A model generated the notes under the pieces. That model ran no database searches. It was not told where the DNA came from and saw nothing but the letters and a program-made list of their open reading frames with translations. The position numbers and the translations under genes are program-made. This document shows positions 1-10,692 of a DNA stretch of 64,000 bases, in pieces. Position 1 is the stretch's first letter. Each line of letters opens with the position of its first letter. Source of the stretch: Lunularia cruciata (lineage: Eukaryota; Streptophyta; Marchantiopsida; Lunulariales; Lunulariaceae); the NCBI GenBank assembly GCA_948567375.1, contig OX419755.1:8375001-8439000 (forward strand). The letters run 5' to 3'.

Positions 1-798
1 TAGGTTCACTATCTATACCTTCAATTTGTAACTCACTTTCCCCTAATAACTCATGTAACTGAACCGAAGATATTTATAGTCTAATCTTGCACTTCAGGTT
101 TATTCACTACTGTTATTTCTCTTCTAATTCTCTCATATCTTCAATCAAAACTAAAATTGAAGTCATGGGTATCCTAACTATCTTCTTTCCCTACTCTAAC
201 TTCATGTGATCCCTCTTGCAAAACTCTCAAATTCACCTTCACTGCACTCCGAGGTCCGACTTCCTCGGGTTGAATCATATTTGTCTTAAGGTAGTCTTTA
301 GACCCAAAGTCATGTAAACCCAAAGTCCGAAGTACAAAGTACGAAGTCACATTGACCCAAAGAACCTCAACCCAAAGTATATCTACTCCCAAAACTTCAA
401 ATGCTTGTTATTTCTTGTACAGACCTCCAAACTTTGCAATTTTGGTGGCAATGGAAAGCCTTGAACAAGACGCTTCCAACGAGATATATTACGCATGATT
501 TAGACTTGTGATCACTGAGATATGGCCACCGCAAGAATCATGACCTGCAACTTTTATTTCTCCTTCAGGTTTGCTCTCCTTCAACATCTTATCCAAGTTT
601 TTCCCTTCTCTGACACGAAGTAAGCTTCTTTGGGTTTGACTCAATTTGAGTCCTTCTTCCTCTAACACAAATTCAACTTCCTCAGGCTTGATGAAAACAC
701 AAGTTTCCACTCATTTCTTCTGCATTTGGTTTCAGTTTGGTTTCAGCAAGGCATTTCTTCTTCAAAACTTGTCCAAAATGAAAAATGTGGGTACCACA
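1..798 (-). mobile_element. A-short LTR, 5' portion, cut by window edge
   Basis: On the minus strand the sequence starts at 798 with TGTGGTACCCACATTTTT, the family A LTR start, and runs off the window at base 1. It aligns well with the plus-strand LTR at 7870-8600. Both share stretches not found in the long A LTRs, such as the one encoding KPEEVEFVLEEEG at 489-710. It interrupts the D-family LTR at 799. The other end and target duplication lie outside the window. No complete gene is present. Confidence 0.75.
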
Positions 799-1011
799 AA
801 ACCTAACTATTTTCAAGTACTAATTCATCCATTTATGCCTCCAAAAATAACTTTAAAGTTTTTAGGCTATTTTTTACTTCTGCTCTATTAGTAAAAGTAC
901 GCTTTTGGTGATACCTGTGTTTGATCTACCGAGCCCATTGTACACAACATCCTTCAAGATGTTACCAAGCCAATTTTCACCTCTAGATAACATGTCTATG
1001 CTTGTATTATA
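799..1011 (-). repeat. Family D 3' LTR, first ~213 bp
   Basis: This lies directly downstream (minus strand) of the chromodomain stop and a purine tract. It begins TATAATACAAG and contains one copy of a unit that is present twice in the related repeat at 14390-15187: GGTGAAAATTGG, TGGTAACATCT, GTATCACCAAAAG, then ACTAATAGAG. The A-short LTR cuts it at 799. Homology with the second copy supports LTR identity; the other end is not seen. Confidence 0.6.
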
Positions 1012-1026
1012 GACCTCTCTCCTTTT
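1012..1026 (-). other. Polypurine tract of D element
   Basis: The minus strand reads AAAAGGAGAGAGGTC immediately before the D LTR. It overlaps the TAA stop of the chromodomain frame. Position and composition fit the plus-strand primer site of an LTR retrotransposon. Confidence 0.5.
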
Positions 1027-1242
1027 AAGACACAACATCCTCATAGTGAAGTTGTTGCTCAAAAGATTGAACTAACATTGATGCGTTGGTCAAGTTGGCT
1101 ATTGGCTCCCATGTTGCCTTGTATAGTGGATACCCTTTCCAATGGACCAAATATTTCACACAAGGATGGCAAGTACCACGAATGCATTTTTGGAGAATAT
1201 GTTTGACCTCATTCTCCTTTGCCTCATCAATGAGGATTGGAT
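1025..1242 (-). pseudogene. Chromodomain, C-terminus of D-family chromovirus pol
   Basis: The frame encodes a chromodomain: VKHILQKC..., then KYLVHWKGYP, a TWEP motif and a C-terminal helix ending FEQQLHYEDVVS and a stop. YLVHWKGY and TWEP are the aromatic-cage core strand and helix entry typical of chromodomains. In chromoviruses this domain ends integrase and directs insertion to chromatin. Only this end is present because the B3 LTR interrupts upstream coding at 1243. The last ~20 codons of the longer open frame (MRDRSAH) are B LTR sequence, not gene. Minus strand, followed by a purine tract and LTR. Confidence 0.75.
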
Positions 1243-1683
1243 TGTGAGCCGACCTATCTCTCACTCAAGATGAACCTCTGATGGTATTATGATAGTGCAC
1301 CATGGACTAAGAAGGCAAAGAACCCCAACTCCATCATACTACTCCAAGGCTAACACTCCAAGACTCAAGATATTGCTCACTAAAGAACTCAATGAGAGAA
1401 AGATAGTTGCAAATGAAAGGATGATGAGTACTTTCTCACCCCTAGTTTATATACTTGTGATATAGTTATGCACCAAAGTTATTGTTTACCATAGTAGCTC
1501 AAGTAACTAGGCTAAAATTCAAGTAAATTCAAAAAGTATAAAGGAATATCCATCCACATGGGCATATTCTACTAAGCATGTGATCTTATCTTGACCCAAC
1601 TACTAAGTCAAAGATTCCTTCACATGGGCTATCCTTGGACTAAAATATCACAATACCACACACATGCACAAATGGGTGCTACA
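1243..1683 (-). repeat. B3 3' LTR (internally deleted)
   Basis: On the plus strand it runs from TGTGAGCCGACC to AATGGGTGCTACA, with TG...CA ends. It is 441 bp against 687-692 bp in the other B LTRs. The missing ~250 bp lies after TTGGACTAAA at about 1643, where full copies continue with AGAATC. The flanking bases GGAT at 1239-1242 are the only visible target-side sequence. Confidence 0.85.
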
Positions 1684-1731
1684 TTTACCTCCCAACTAAG
1701 TTTTCACTTTGTACTCAAAGTGAAGGTCTCT

Positions 1732-2392
1732 CTACCTTCTATGATACATTTTCAACTTATCATGGCTAATCCTATCAAAGTGTCTTCCTCCCAACTCCTT
1801 GAGATAATAGGTGTAATTGCCCCACACCTTCTCCATTATAAAAGATCCAAAGTACTTAGGCAAAAACTTCTTTTGCACTCTCTTGAATGGCATATAATCA
1901 AACAACACTACCCAATCACCTTCTTTGAAAGGCTCCACCTTCTTCTTGCCTTACCTCTTGTCATAGCTCTCCTTTTGTTTCCTTTGGGTTTGCTCCACTC
2001 AAACCATAGCAACTGCTCTTGCCTCTTCCAACTCCATGAGTTGATCCTCCTTTGACTTCTTTACATCAACTCCTTGTGCTTTCTTCAATCTCCTATGAAT
2101 GCTTTGGAAGGTAGGAAGATCAAAGTGAATAAGTAAAGTAGACTCAATACCATATACCAATTGAAATGGAGAATATCCGGTGGAAGTCTTCATGGTTATC
2201 CTATACTCCCACAAAATTGCATGAATCTTCTTATTTCAATGATGTTAAAACCCCTTCATTTTTGCATCTTTGGCCAACATCATGCACAAGGTCTGATTGG
2301 TTCTCTCTGCCAAGCCATTGGAATTTGGTTTATAAGATGTAGTTACTCTATGTATGATAGAGAAATGTTGTAGCATGGTTGTAGTGATGCTT
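1732..2392 (-). pseudogene. B3 integrase core and pol C-terminus
   Basis: Fragments in two frames match the B1/B2 integrase: GYSPFQLVYGIES after the catalytic core (1999-2214), then PFKEGDWVVLFD and KFLPKYFGSFIMEKVWG, ending KMYHRR and stop at 1732. The catalytic aspartates and the HHCC zinc domain are lost in the 2393 deletion. The second half resembles the C-terminal SH3-like segment of gypsy integrases. Non-functional. Confidence 0.7.
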
Positions 2393-3173
2393 CTTGTAAA
2401 CTCTCCTCCAAGATCTCATCAATGAATGGCAATGGGTAGTAGTACTTCTTGGTAACAATGTTGAGCTTCTTGTAATCCGTACATATTTGAAGCTTGCAAT
2501 TCTTTTGATTCACAATGACAATTGGAGACACCCATACTGTATTCTCCACCTCAAAGATAAATTTGGCCTCCTTGAGCTTATCAATCTCCTCCTTCACAAC
2601 CAAAGATATTGGTGGGCTAATGTGATGTTGCTTTTGGCGGATTGGTCTTGCATGTAACTCCACCTCTATCTTGTGCTTCCCAAAAGTGACTTCCTTCAAA
2701 TCATTGTACCTAAAAGTAAACACATAGATGAACTTGCGGAAAATCTCCTCAAATCTTACCTTCTTCCCCTTGGTAACATTTGGGCCATACTTGAGGGTAG
2801 ATAACCTCCTCTTTATCTCCTCAAGTGTCAATGATGATTTATCTGGGTCCTTCAAAACCTCTAGCTTAGGTGAAAAATCCATAGCATAGAAATAATTCAC
2901 ATCTAAATCAGATTCAGATTCAGATTCATCTTCCTCCATGGAAGTCTCCTCATCTAAGCTTGTGTCCACACCTGAAGCTCCTCCTGAATCTGATTCCCAA
3001 TAATCAGAAAATGATGTATCTGAATGTGAAGTGTTGGTAGTGTTAGTCATATGAGCTGTGACTCTATGGTTTGATGACCCAATCCTCAAGTACCCTTTGT
3101 GCCATTGATCAGTTGTGCGTGTTGCTCTCAACCATGGCTTCCCAAGAAGTAAGTCATAGCTTGAATCCTTCAA
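2393..3173 (-). pseudogene. B3 RT N-terminus and acidic linker
   Basis: From 3173 downwards the frame reads from the end of protease (LLLGKPWLRATRTTD) through a Ser/Asp/Glu-rich linker (SMEEDESESESD) into RT fingers: EVELHARPIRQKQHHISPP, then WVSPIVIV and KLQICTDYKKLN. It stops at FIDEILEE, where the deletion joins integrase. The YxDD box is missing. Compare the intact stretch in B2 at 27663-28934. Confidence 0.75.
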
Positions 3174-3630
3174 GACTTTGGAAATTCATGAGATTTTGAA
3201 CTCCCATAACTGAATCTACCACCTTATCCATCACCCCTATTGGTCAAACTTGTTGCTTGTTTACCATGCTCACCACAAATGTTAAAGGTCTAGAGGGTAT
3301 CATACCCAACTTCTTCATCAACCTTTTTGACATGGCATTCACTATTGATCCTCCATCAACCAATGCATCCTTGATGTTGTGACCATTCACTCTCACATCA
3401 ATCTTGGGAGCATATTCACAAGCCTTCCATGGTGTTGGCTTGGTATCCACCACCCCCATTGATACTAGAGCTTTTGCCTTCTTCTTCTTCTTGCTCCTTG
3501 CAAAACTCAGGCCATCTCTAAGCTCCTTTCTCAAAGTAGGATTCAAAGCAACTAGTTGGTCCATTGTGATATTAGCCTTGTGACTACCAACATCCTCCAA
3601 GACATTGTAGTTCATTGTTGCTTTGATATT
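3174..3630 (-). pseudogene. B3 protease region
   Basis: The retropepsin-like segment carries ALVDGGSIVNAMS (D-G-G-S, the family B version of the active-site triad) and KLGMIPSRP, preceded by basic KKKKKAKA. A frameshift near 3244 separates it from the linker downstream. Aspartic protease of the gag-pol polyprotein by position and motif. Confidence 0.65.
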
Positions 3631-4857
3631 AAGAAGTCCTCCATCCCCAACTTCTTTCTTGGAGTCTTCTTTGTTGATGGTGTTGAGGTGCTTGTGGGAG
3701 TTCTCCTAGTAGGCATAGGGGTATCTTGGCTAGGAGTAAATCATTGAGAAGAGTGCACATCCTCTGTAAAACGAGCTCTCTTCTTCTCTTGCACCAAAAG
3801 ATCCAAATGAAGAACTTTGGAGTTTGAGCACTCTCCCTTCTCATACTTGCTCTCAACCATATCTATGGAAGCTATCCCCTTACCTTTGTTTGGATTAGGA
3901 GCCACTTGGGCTTCACTTCCTCTCTCTTTCCCTCTATTGGCTCCTCATAACCCCTTCCTCCATGGTAAGTGAAATTTGGGCAATTCCTTTGGATATGGCT
4001 TCTTCCTCCACAACCAATTCACTTTCTATCATTGAAATTGTTGGCTGGTTGTCTTCCTCTATATAGATAGTTTCCATAACTCTTAGGCTCTCTCCCTAGA
4101 TTTTGATCAACCTCTCTCTTCTCTCATAGTTGCACCACATTAATCTTGAGATTTGCAAGTTGTTCTGTGATGGTTTGAAGTGGATCCTTTAGTAAAGGAG
4201 CAACTGGAGCAACTACTACTTGTGGTGCAACCCTTGTCACCAAAGTATCAGAAGTTCCACCATACTTCTTACCTTGAGGAGGATGCACAACCTCCTTCAC
4301 CACCAAATCACTCTCATCCTCTTCCAAACCCTCCTCCATACAAATTGTGATCTTGATAGCTTCAACCTTGGAAGAAAGTTTCTCATATCTCACCTTGCTT
4401 CTAATTTTTGGTCTTGATCCTCCCACAAAATTCTTGGTGAGCATGGCCTTATGCCAATCATAGTAGTCTCCACATCATCCCCACCCTTCCTCAACACTAT
4501 GCAAAATTTGGACTCTAACTTTTCCAGTCTTTCCACATAGACTCTCACTTTCTCTCCATCTCCTTGCTTGAGCAAGGTACTCTTACTCATAATCTCTCAT
4601 AACTCTTATCTGGAACAAAATTATCAATGAGTGCTAAAGTCAAACTCTCCCAAGACTCTTCTTGCCCATCTCTTCTCTCTCTCTTTTGGTATTCTAACTC
4701 ATACCATGTAGATGATGTATCCTTAATAAAATGGTAATAAAGAGGCCCAGTCATTCTTCCTCCTCTCATTGTTTCCTATGCAATCTCTCTTGAAGTCTCT
4801 CACAAAGGCCTCCACATCTTCTCCATCCTTGCCAAAGAAAACCAGAAGTTTCCCTAT
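3631..4857 (-). pseudogene. B3 gag remnant
   Basis: Broken frames match B1 gag: QGDGEKVRVYVERLEKLES, NFVGGSRPKIRSKVRYEK and the DLVVKEVVHPPQGKKYGGTSDT region. The start codon has decayed: where B1 has ATG (61554-61556), B3 reads ATA (4855-4857). The zinc-knuckle segment near 4000 is frameshifted. Non-functional capsid/nucleocapsid precursor. Confidence 0.65.
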
Positions 4858-4920
4858 CTTAACTCCTCACTATCTTTCTTTGCTCTCAAATTTTTTTCTC
4901 TCTCACTCTATAACTAATAG

Positions 4921-7797
4921 TGTGACAACCCGGCAACTATTACTTTTGCAAAAATCAGGTAAGTAAAATTCATTCCCGCAAAGATACAATTCAGAATTGG
5001 TCAAATACAAAGCAACAATAACAATCTCAATTCTTCTTGGTTGCATCTTTAGTCTCTTAGGTAGAAACTACACCTAGAACAGAGTAACAAGCACTGACTC
5101 ATAGTCTCATCACAAGTTAACGTTCATTAATCATAGCTCCATCAAACACTTGTCCAAACAATTCTTGATTGTGATGATTCATATTCTCCCAAAGACTACA
5201 CTTCATTGCTAAACAACTTTGTCTCAAAATTGTGTTCCACCCCTCCATTGAAGGCACAACTTCCTCAATCAAAATTGCTTCACATCAACATTGCATTGCA
5301 CTCACAACTACAGAATATTACCAACACTACAATTCCTCTTAGATCTGTCAAGGCATTGCTCCAATTGCACTACACTCAAGATCAAACACACAGAATGAAG
5401 ATCAAGTTTGTGGAATCCAACATCCAACAAACACACTGACTTGCACTTTAGAGTTCTCTAAATACTCACAATTGTAGAAACACAGAGTTGATACCCAAAA
5501 TCAAGCTCAAGCAACAAGCACTAAATTCAGCACTTTGCTTTATCTATCTTTAGAAATTATGACTTTTGAACAACATAACACTGTGAATGCCTCCTTTAAA
5601 TAGTAGAGCAATCAATAATTGCTAATAACTATACCGTTCTACAACAACTCTACAAACATGCAGATCCAAAATGATAATGCACCTCTTCATATCTGCCTCT
5701 ATATATCTCACAATTGTTACTACTCCGATCCAATGTCAACATCAACTTCGGCTTCCAAACCCAATGATACTCCTATTACTTTTCCTTCTTTGGGTCTATC
5801 TTCAATTACCAAATCCTTCACATTTTCTATTGCTTCTTCACTATGAACTACAATTGAGGTCATGGGTAACCTTTCTATCTCTTTATCTCCCAACTCACTC
5901 TTCTCTAATTTATTATAGAACAACTCCAAAGACACCTGTACTCCTACCTCTGCTACTTTGGACTTCTTATCTTCTTGCACACTACTCCTAAGACTCTCTA
6001 ACTCTGAGTTCACTAAATCTAATCCAAGACTTACATTGTCTCCTAGCTCCAACATCTTTCTATCTACTCTTTCTCTTAAACAAATTAGAAGAGTGTTCAT
6101 ATCTACATCTTTTGCTCTCCTCTTCCAAGTTTCTTGCACTAGCAATATCAATTTGTGCAGTCTTGCTTCCTCCAACCTTCCTTTAGACTCTGTGCTCAGC
6201 ATGGCTTGCAATCTTCCAACAACTTCTCCTACTAATTTTGATGCATACCCCCAAGATCGTTCTACCTTCAACTCTTCTTGGTACATCTTCAAATTGTCTT
6301 TGTACTCAACAACAAGCATCTTCTTCTCCTCCGCATACAGAGAACTATGTAGCTCAACACTTCTTACCAAGCCTCTCAATCTTTCTTCCTCTTGGTGTCG
6401 GATCGACAACTCTCTCTACCATGCTTGATCCTTTCCTCCTGCACTCTTCTTCAGGCTCTCTAACTCCTACTCCATCACAGCTGCCATCACTTTCACATGA
6501 ATACTCTTGATGTGAGCTTCACCGACATCCTCTTTCATCTTTGTCAACAACATTATTTGCCCCTTCAACTCTTTGGCTTGACAATGTATCTCTTTTCCCT
6601 TCTTCTCAAAACTCTCTTGCAAATTCTATAACGTCTCCTTCTTCAAGATTGCATCCACCCAAAGCTCCTCAACTTCTTCTTCTCTTTGGGTTACATTTTC
6701 CCGCAATCCCTTCACCTTGTTTAACAGATACTTCACCACTTGCAACTCATTCTTCACCTTCATATGATCTTGCAAGATTACCTTTTGCTGCACTTCAACA
6801 ACTCCAACAATGGAGTTACAATCTGCATTAAATATTGTACCCCCTAAAGCTCTCTTTGTCGTTGGCTCCATCTTTGTACTTGGTTTCTTCCACCAGTGCC
6901 TTCTCCCAAAGTCTTGATCTTCATACTTTTAGCGATATTGCTTTTGAGCTTTCTTCTTCCTTACCGGCTGAACTTGGTCCTGCAAGGTCTTCCATTGTTG
7001 ATTTCTTGTCTCTGCCTCCCTTCCGGTCTTCCTTCTTTGGCTTTGCATCCATCTGTTCCATGGCCAGTTATAAACAAGGATTATCTATTCCCTCCATATG
7101 GTCAGTTGCCACATGAAATGCTTCATCTTCTTCCGCTTCAGCCAATTGTTGAACTTCCTCTTCACCATCACTCTCATTTCTGGATTCCTCACTTTGTAGT
7201 ATGAGCTCCGCTTCTTCTAAGTCTCCTCCTCTGGACTCTATCTCTCCTTTAGACTCTATTTCCAATGTCTTCTCATTCACTACCTTCTTACCTTGTAGAG
7301 TAAGTCTTTGGGTCTTCTGTTGTGGTTGTGGTTGAGGCAACACTACATCTTCGGATCTAGTCTGCTTCTTTGTCTTCGGACTTCTTCCTTCCACCCGCTC
7401 TCTTTGTCCCGTTCTGGTAAAGTGATCATTGCTGGCTTGTTGATGTGACATGTAGTGCTACTCCTCTTCATCCACTTCTTGCTATAGATGACGATAGAAA
7501 TGTGACACCATGCAATGCCTCTCCTCCGCTGTTAGCAAATTCAATCCAAAGTAGAAGTGTGCTGCAAACGGTGTGAAGTAATGCGGAGGTGAATTGGTTC
7601 TCCAATTGATGATCATCTACCTTGTTCATTGGTGGAAGCAATTTGCCCAATTCACCTCCACTCTTGCAAAAATTTGGTGGAAGGAGACAACCTACTGCAT
7701 ATTCACATATGTCATTTGTTCGGGTTTGAACATGGCCATTATTGCTCCGACAATGCTTTATTTAATTGGGTCCCAATAGGACTCCATTTTGTAATCA
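4921..7797 (-). mobile_element. Family A LTR, 5' truncated, in B3 leader
   Basis: It starts at 4921 with TGTGACAACCCGGC, the reverse complement of the A LTR end. It is inserted after AATAG (4916-4920). Homology continues to about 7797 and then stops inside the U3 reading frame, so the LTR's first ~750 bp are gone. Bases 4921-5719 hold the R-U5 part and TATA region with no gene; 5720-7797 hold the U3 reading frame. No matching target duplication is seen on the damaged side. Confidence 0.8.
5720..7797 (-). pseudogene. U3 reading frame, C-terminal three quarters (copy b)
   Basis: This is homologous to the U3 frame of A1. The mobile-domain-like stretch is present but broken (7468-7650). Then follow the acidic/basic middle (RERVEGRSPKTKKQTRSEDVV, EEAELILQSEESRNESDGEEE) and the coiled-coil C-terminus (RVDRKMLELGDNVSLGLDLVNSELESLRSS), ending DVDIGSE and stop at 5720. 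Stops and frameshifts break it. Its N-terminus is missing with the truncated LTR. Function unknown. Confidence 0.65.
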
Positions 7798-7869
7798 TCG
7801 GTAGTACGTGGTTTTGGGGAATTTTTTTGGCCTCAAGAGTGCATCGAGCACTTGGCTGCTTGTGCTTAG
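7798..7869. other. Unassigned 72 bp junction
   Basis: This short stretch lies between the truncated minus-strand A LTR and the plus-strand A-short LTR. I cannot match it to any other part of the window. It may be filler from the rearrangement or the remnant of an older flank. Confidence 0.4.
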
Positions 7870-8547
7870 TGTGGTACCTACATTTTTATTTTGGACGAGT
7901 TTTAAAGAAGTGCCTTGCTGAAACCAAATTGAAACCAAATGGAGAAGAAATGAGTGCAAACCCGTGTTTTGATCAGGCCTGAGGAAGTCTACTTCATATT
8001 GGAGGAAGAAGAACTTGGATTAGATCAAACCCAAAAAAGCTTACTTTGTGTCAGAGGAGGGAAAAACTTGGACCAGACGCTGAAGGTGGGTTTCTTCAGA
8101 ATGAAGGTTACAAGTTAGGAATACTGTTGGGGCTATATCTCAATGACCACAAGTCCAAATCAAGCGTGATATATTTCGTTGGAAGCATCTCTTTTAGGGA
8201 TTTCTATTGCCACCAAAATCGCAAAGTTTGGAGGTCTATAGAAGAAGTTACAAGTATTTGAAGTTTTGGGAGTAGATGTACAAAGTAGTTTGGTGTCTTT
8301 GGATCAATGTGACTTTGGACTTTGGACTTTGAGTTTACATGACTTCGGGTCAAAAGACTTTGGCTCAAGACAAATATGATTCAACTCAAGGAAGTCAGAC
8401 CTCAGAGTGTTGTGAAAGTGACTTTGGGAGTTTTGCCAGAGGGATCAGAGGAAGTTAGAGTAGGGAAAGAAGATAGTTAGGATACCCTTGACTTCAATTT
8501 GAGTTCTGATTGAAGATAGAACATGAATTGAAGGAGAAGTAGCAGTA

Positions 8548-8901
8548 GTGAGTAAACCCAAAGTGCAATATCAGACTGTAAGTGTCTTCGGGTCAATTAC
8601 AATTCTTGATGATGACATAGTAGAATTAGTAAAGGAATTAATAGTAGTAAAACCCAAAGTAGATGAAGTAGGAGTGAAGATGTCTTTGGAGTTACCATTA
8701 GAGACATTAGAGAAGAATGGGTCGGGAGATAAGGAGTTGGATAGATTACCCACTAGTGGAATTTCAGATCAAGAAAGAGAATTGTTAGATTTGGTAGAGG
8801 AATTAGGAGTTGAGAAACTCAAGGACAAAGTAGTAGTGAGTGAAGTTACTTTGGGTTCGGGTTTGAAAGCGGAGGAAGAAGTAGACATTGGATTGGATTA
8901 G
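8548..8901 (+). pseudogene. U3 reading frame, C-terminal remnant (A-short)
   Basis: It is colinear with the last ~115 codons of the A1 U3 frame: VKPKVDEVGVKMSLELPLETLE, GDKELDRLPTSGISDQERELLDLVEELG, and the end LKAEEEVDIGLD and stop. It is open over this length. The rest of the frame is absent from this LTR type, so it is a relic or a separately kept C-terminal module. Confidence 0.6.
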
Positions 8902-9014
8902 TAACAGTTTTGAGATTTGAAGAGGCAAATATGAAGAGGTGCATTGTCATTTCGAATCTGTAGGTTTGTAAAGTTGTTAGGAAATGGTATTTTTGTTAGA
9001 ATTGTCGATTGCTT

Positions 9015-9024
9015 CACTATTTAA
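9015..9024 (+). promoter_or_regulatory. TATA-like box of A-short LTR
   Basis: TTCACTATTTAAGAGTGGCATT occupies the same place as in the other A LTRs, about 670 bp from the LTR end. It would define the U3/R border. Assigned from sequence and conserved position only. Confidence 0.45.
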
Positions 9025-9701
9025 GAGTGGCATTCGCAATATTATGTTGTTCAGTGCCCATAATTTATGAGAATAGATAAAGCAAAGTGCTATGAAGCAG
9101 TGCTTGTTGTTTGAGCTTGATTTCAAGTATCAACCTTGTGCTTGTGTTTGTGAGTGTCTAAAGAAATTCAAAGTGCAAGTCAGTGTGCTTGTTGGATGTT
9201 GGATTCCATAGCCTTGATCTTTATTCGGTGTGTTTGATTTTGAGTGAATTGCAATTAGATCAATGCTTTGATAGATTTGAGAGGAATTGTAGTGTTGGTA
9301 GTATTTTGCATTTGTGAGTGCAGTGCAAAGTTGATGTGAAGCAATTTTGATTGAGGAAGTTGTGCCTTCAGTGGAGGGGTAGAACACAATTCTAAGGCAA
9401 AGTTGTTTTGCATTGAAGTGTTATTTTCAGGAGAGCCGAATAATCACAATCAAGATTGTTTGGAAAGATTTGATGGAGTTGTGATTAAGAAGTGTTAATT
9501 CGTGACAAGACTACAAATCAGTGCTTGTTACTCTCTTCTAGGTGTGGTTTCTACCTGAGAGACTAAAGAAGAACTCAAGAAGAATTACATTGTTACTGTT
9601 TGCTTCATGTTTGACCAATTCTGAATCGTATCTCTGTGGGAACAAACTTTACTTACTTGATTACCACAAAAGTGATATTTGCCGGGTTGTCACATGATTT
9701 T

Positions 9702-9720
9702 TGGCACCGCTACCGTGGAT
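9702..9720 (+). other. Primer-binding site, tRNA-Asp type (C1)
   Basis: TGGCACCGCTACCGTGGAT begins seven bases after the LTR. It resembles the complement of plant tRNA-Asp 3' ends (TGGCGCCGTTGCCGGGGA) and the A1 and A2 sites, with several transitions. The next ~35 bases still resemble the A1 leader before C-type sequence starts. Confidence 0.6.
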
Positions 9721-9780
9721 ACAATTGTCAGGAGTGGAAGGCTATGAAGTGCAATTTCTGCCCTTACTTCTGATACAACT

Positions 9781-10395
9781 ATGGCTACTTGGATTGAGCA
9801 GTTGGCAAAGATTGGCTAGTATAGCTATTGCTCAAAGGAGATCAGATTCGGGTGTTGAGGCTTCTACCTCATATGTTGGTGATAGAGATGCTTTGGATTT
9901 CATGTACGGAGCAGCACAAGTGGATGAATTTGTAGCAATAACTAGGAGTGCAGTACATGCTCTAGAGCCTAGAGGAGCATCAGTAGAGTTGGACCCACAA
10001 AGAGGAGAGGTTGAGAGATAGGTCAGACTTCCTCAGTCTTTCACACTATCTGAGGCATTACGGACGACATCCATGGTTCCTAGACGTCCTAGTGTAGGAG
10101 TTAGGTGGTGATGGAGTGCATGATAGACTACCTACCAATCAACACCTACTACTACATAGACTGAGTCTAGCATGATGTTGGGGGTGGCTCAACTAATGAT
10201 GCGGTGTCCTTTGTTTTTGGCCAGTGGCATGTTTACATTAGCCCCAGTGTTCTAGTTGGATGCCACACTTTGTGAGAGTAGGGATGATGTGGTTCCTACT
10301 TCTAGAGCAAAGGTGGTTGGTAGTGGAGCTGGCTTGGTTGAGGAGCATGAGATCCGTTCAGTGACCAATGGTTATGGCAGGCAGCAAAGGCTAGA
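9781..10395 (+). pseudogene. C1 N-terminal (gag-like) region
   Basis: An ATG at 9781 lies 79 bp after the primer site, close to the 81 bp of A1. The frame is short and shifts, but conserved stretches such as YVGDRDALDFMYGAAQVDEFVAI-like and VRLPQSFTLSEALRTTSM follow. The later part, PLFLASGMFTL and LCESRDDVVPT, matches C2 at 63812-64000. No zinc knuckle is visible. Gag is assigned by position only. Confidence 0.45.
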
Positions 10396-10692
10396 GTGGA
10401 AGAGTTGCTAGCAAGACCAGCCTTTGAGAGAGCACGGTTCACACATGGTGTTGTCTTATTGGATAACTATTGGAGAATTTTCCGTTTGGTGGGACCACAA
10501 AGAGTCTTGTTAGACTCTGGTGCACAACCCCTTATGTTGGGGAAGGCGGCAGTGGTCAATCTAGAGTTACGGAAGACCGATGTGGAGAGGTGTCCATTTC
10601 AGATCCAGACATCTCTAGGTGGTGGTTTGACATAGTACATCACATGTGGGGAGCTTGTTGTCCAAGTTCAGCTTGGGCATCCGACTGATAGC
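10396..10692 (+). pseudogene. C1 aspartic protease
   Basis: The frame contains RVLLDSGAQPLMLGKAAV, a retropepsin active site (D-S-G-A) with a following hydrophobic strand. Upstream, FERARFTHGVVLLDNYWRIF is conserved in C2. One TAG at 10633-10635 lies between this and the downstream domain, which is in the same frame, so protease and methyltransferase appear to belong to one polyprotein. Confidence 0.7.

Larger units (their letters stand above)
1243..4920 (-). mobile_element. B3: Ty3/gypsy family B element, 5' part lost
   Basis: Minus strand. The 3' LTR (1243-1683) is followed going upstream by pol end, integrase, an RT fragment, protease and gag. An A LTR interrupts the element at 4921 in the leader, and its 5' LTR is not in the window. 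A deletion at about 2393 joins integrase directly to mid RT, removing the rest of RT, the RNase H and the integrase zinc domain. Many stops and frameshifts are present. It sits in the D chromodomain, so it is younger than D. It is parallel in structure to B1 and B2. Confidence 0.85.
7870..9694 (+). repeat. A-short LTR (1825 bp) preceding C1
   Basis: Runs from TGTGGTACCTACATT to GCCGGGTTGTCACA. The last ~1.1 kb matches the long A LTRs, including a TATA-like TATTTAAG and R-U5. The first ~650 bp match only the copy at 1-798. It lacks the N-terminal and middle part of the U3 frame and keeps the last ~115 codons. It is followed by a tRNA-Asp-type primer site, as expected of a 5' LTR. The left flank is CTTAG and no target duplication could be paired. 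Bases 8902-9694 hold no gene. Confidence 0.8.

Noticed and set aside
1025..1264. Start codon of the chromodomain ORF at 1264
   Set aside because: The first codons lie in the B3 LTR (border 1243), so the frame is a chance read-through and not a native start.
1591..2055. Plus-strand ORF of 154 codons over B3
   Set aside because: Antisense to the integrase C-terminus of B3; equivalent antisense frames recur in B1 and B2 by homology only.
7798..9694. A-short LTR at 7870-9694 as a solo LTR
   Set aside because: A primer site and A-like leader follow directly and no flanking duplication (CTTAG versus TGATT) is seen, so a 5' LTR is more likely.
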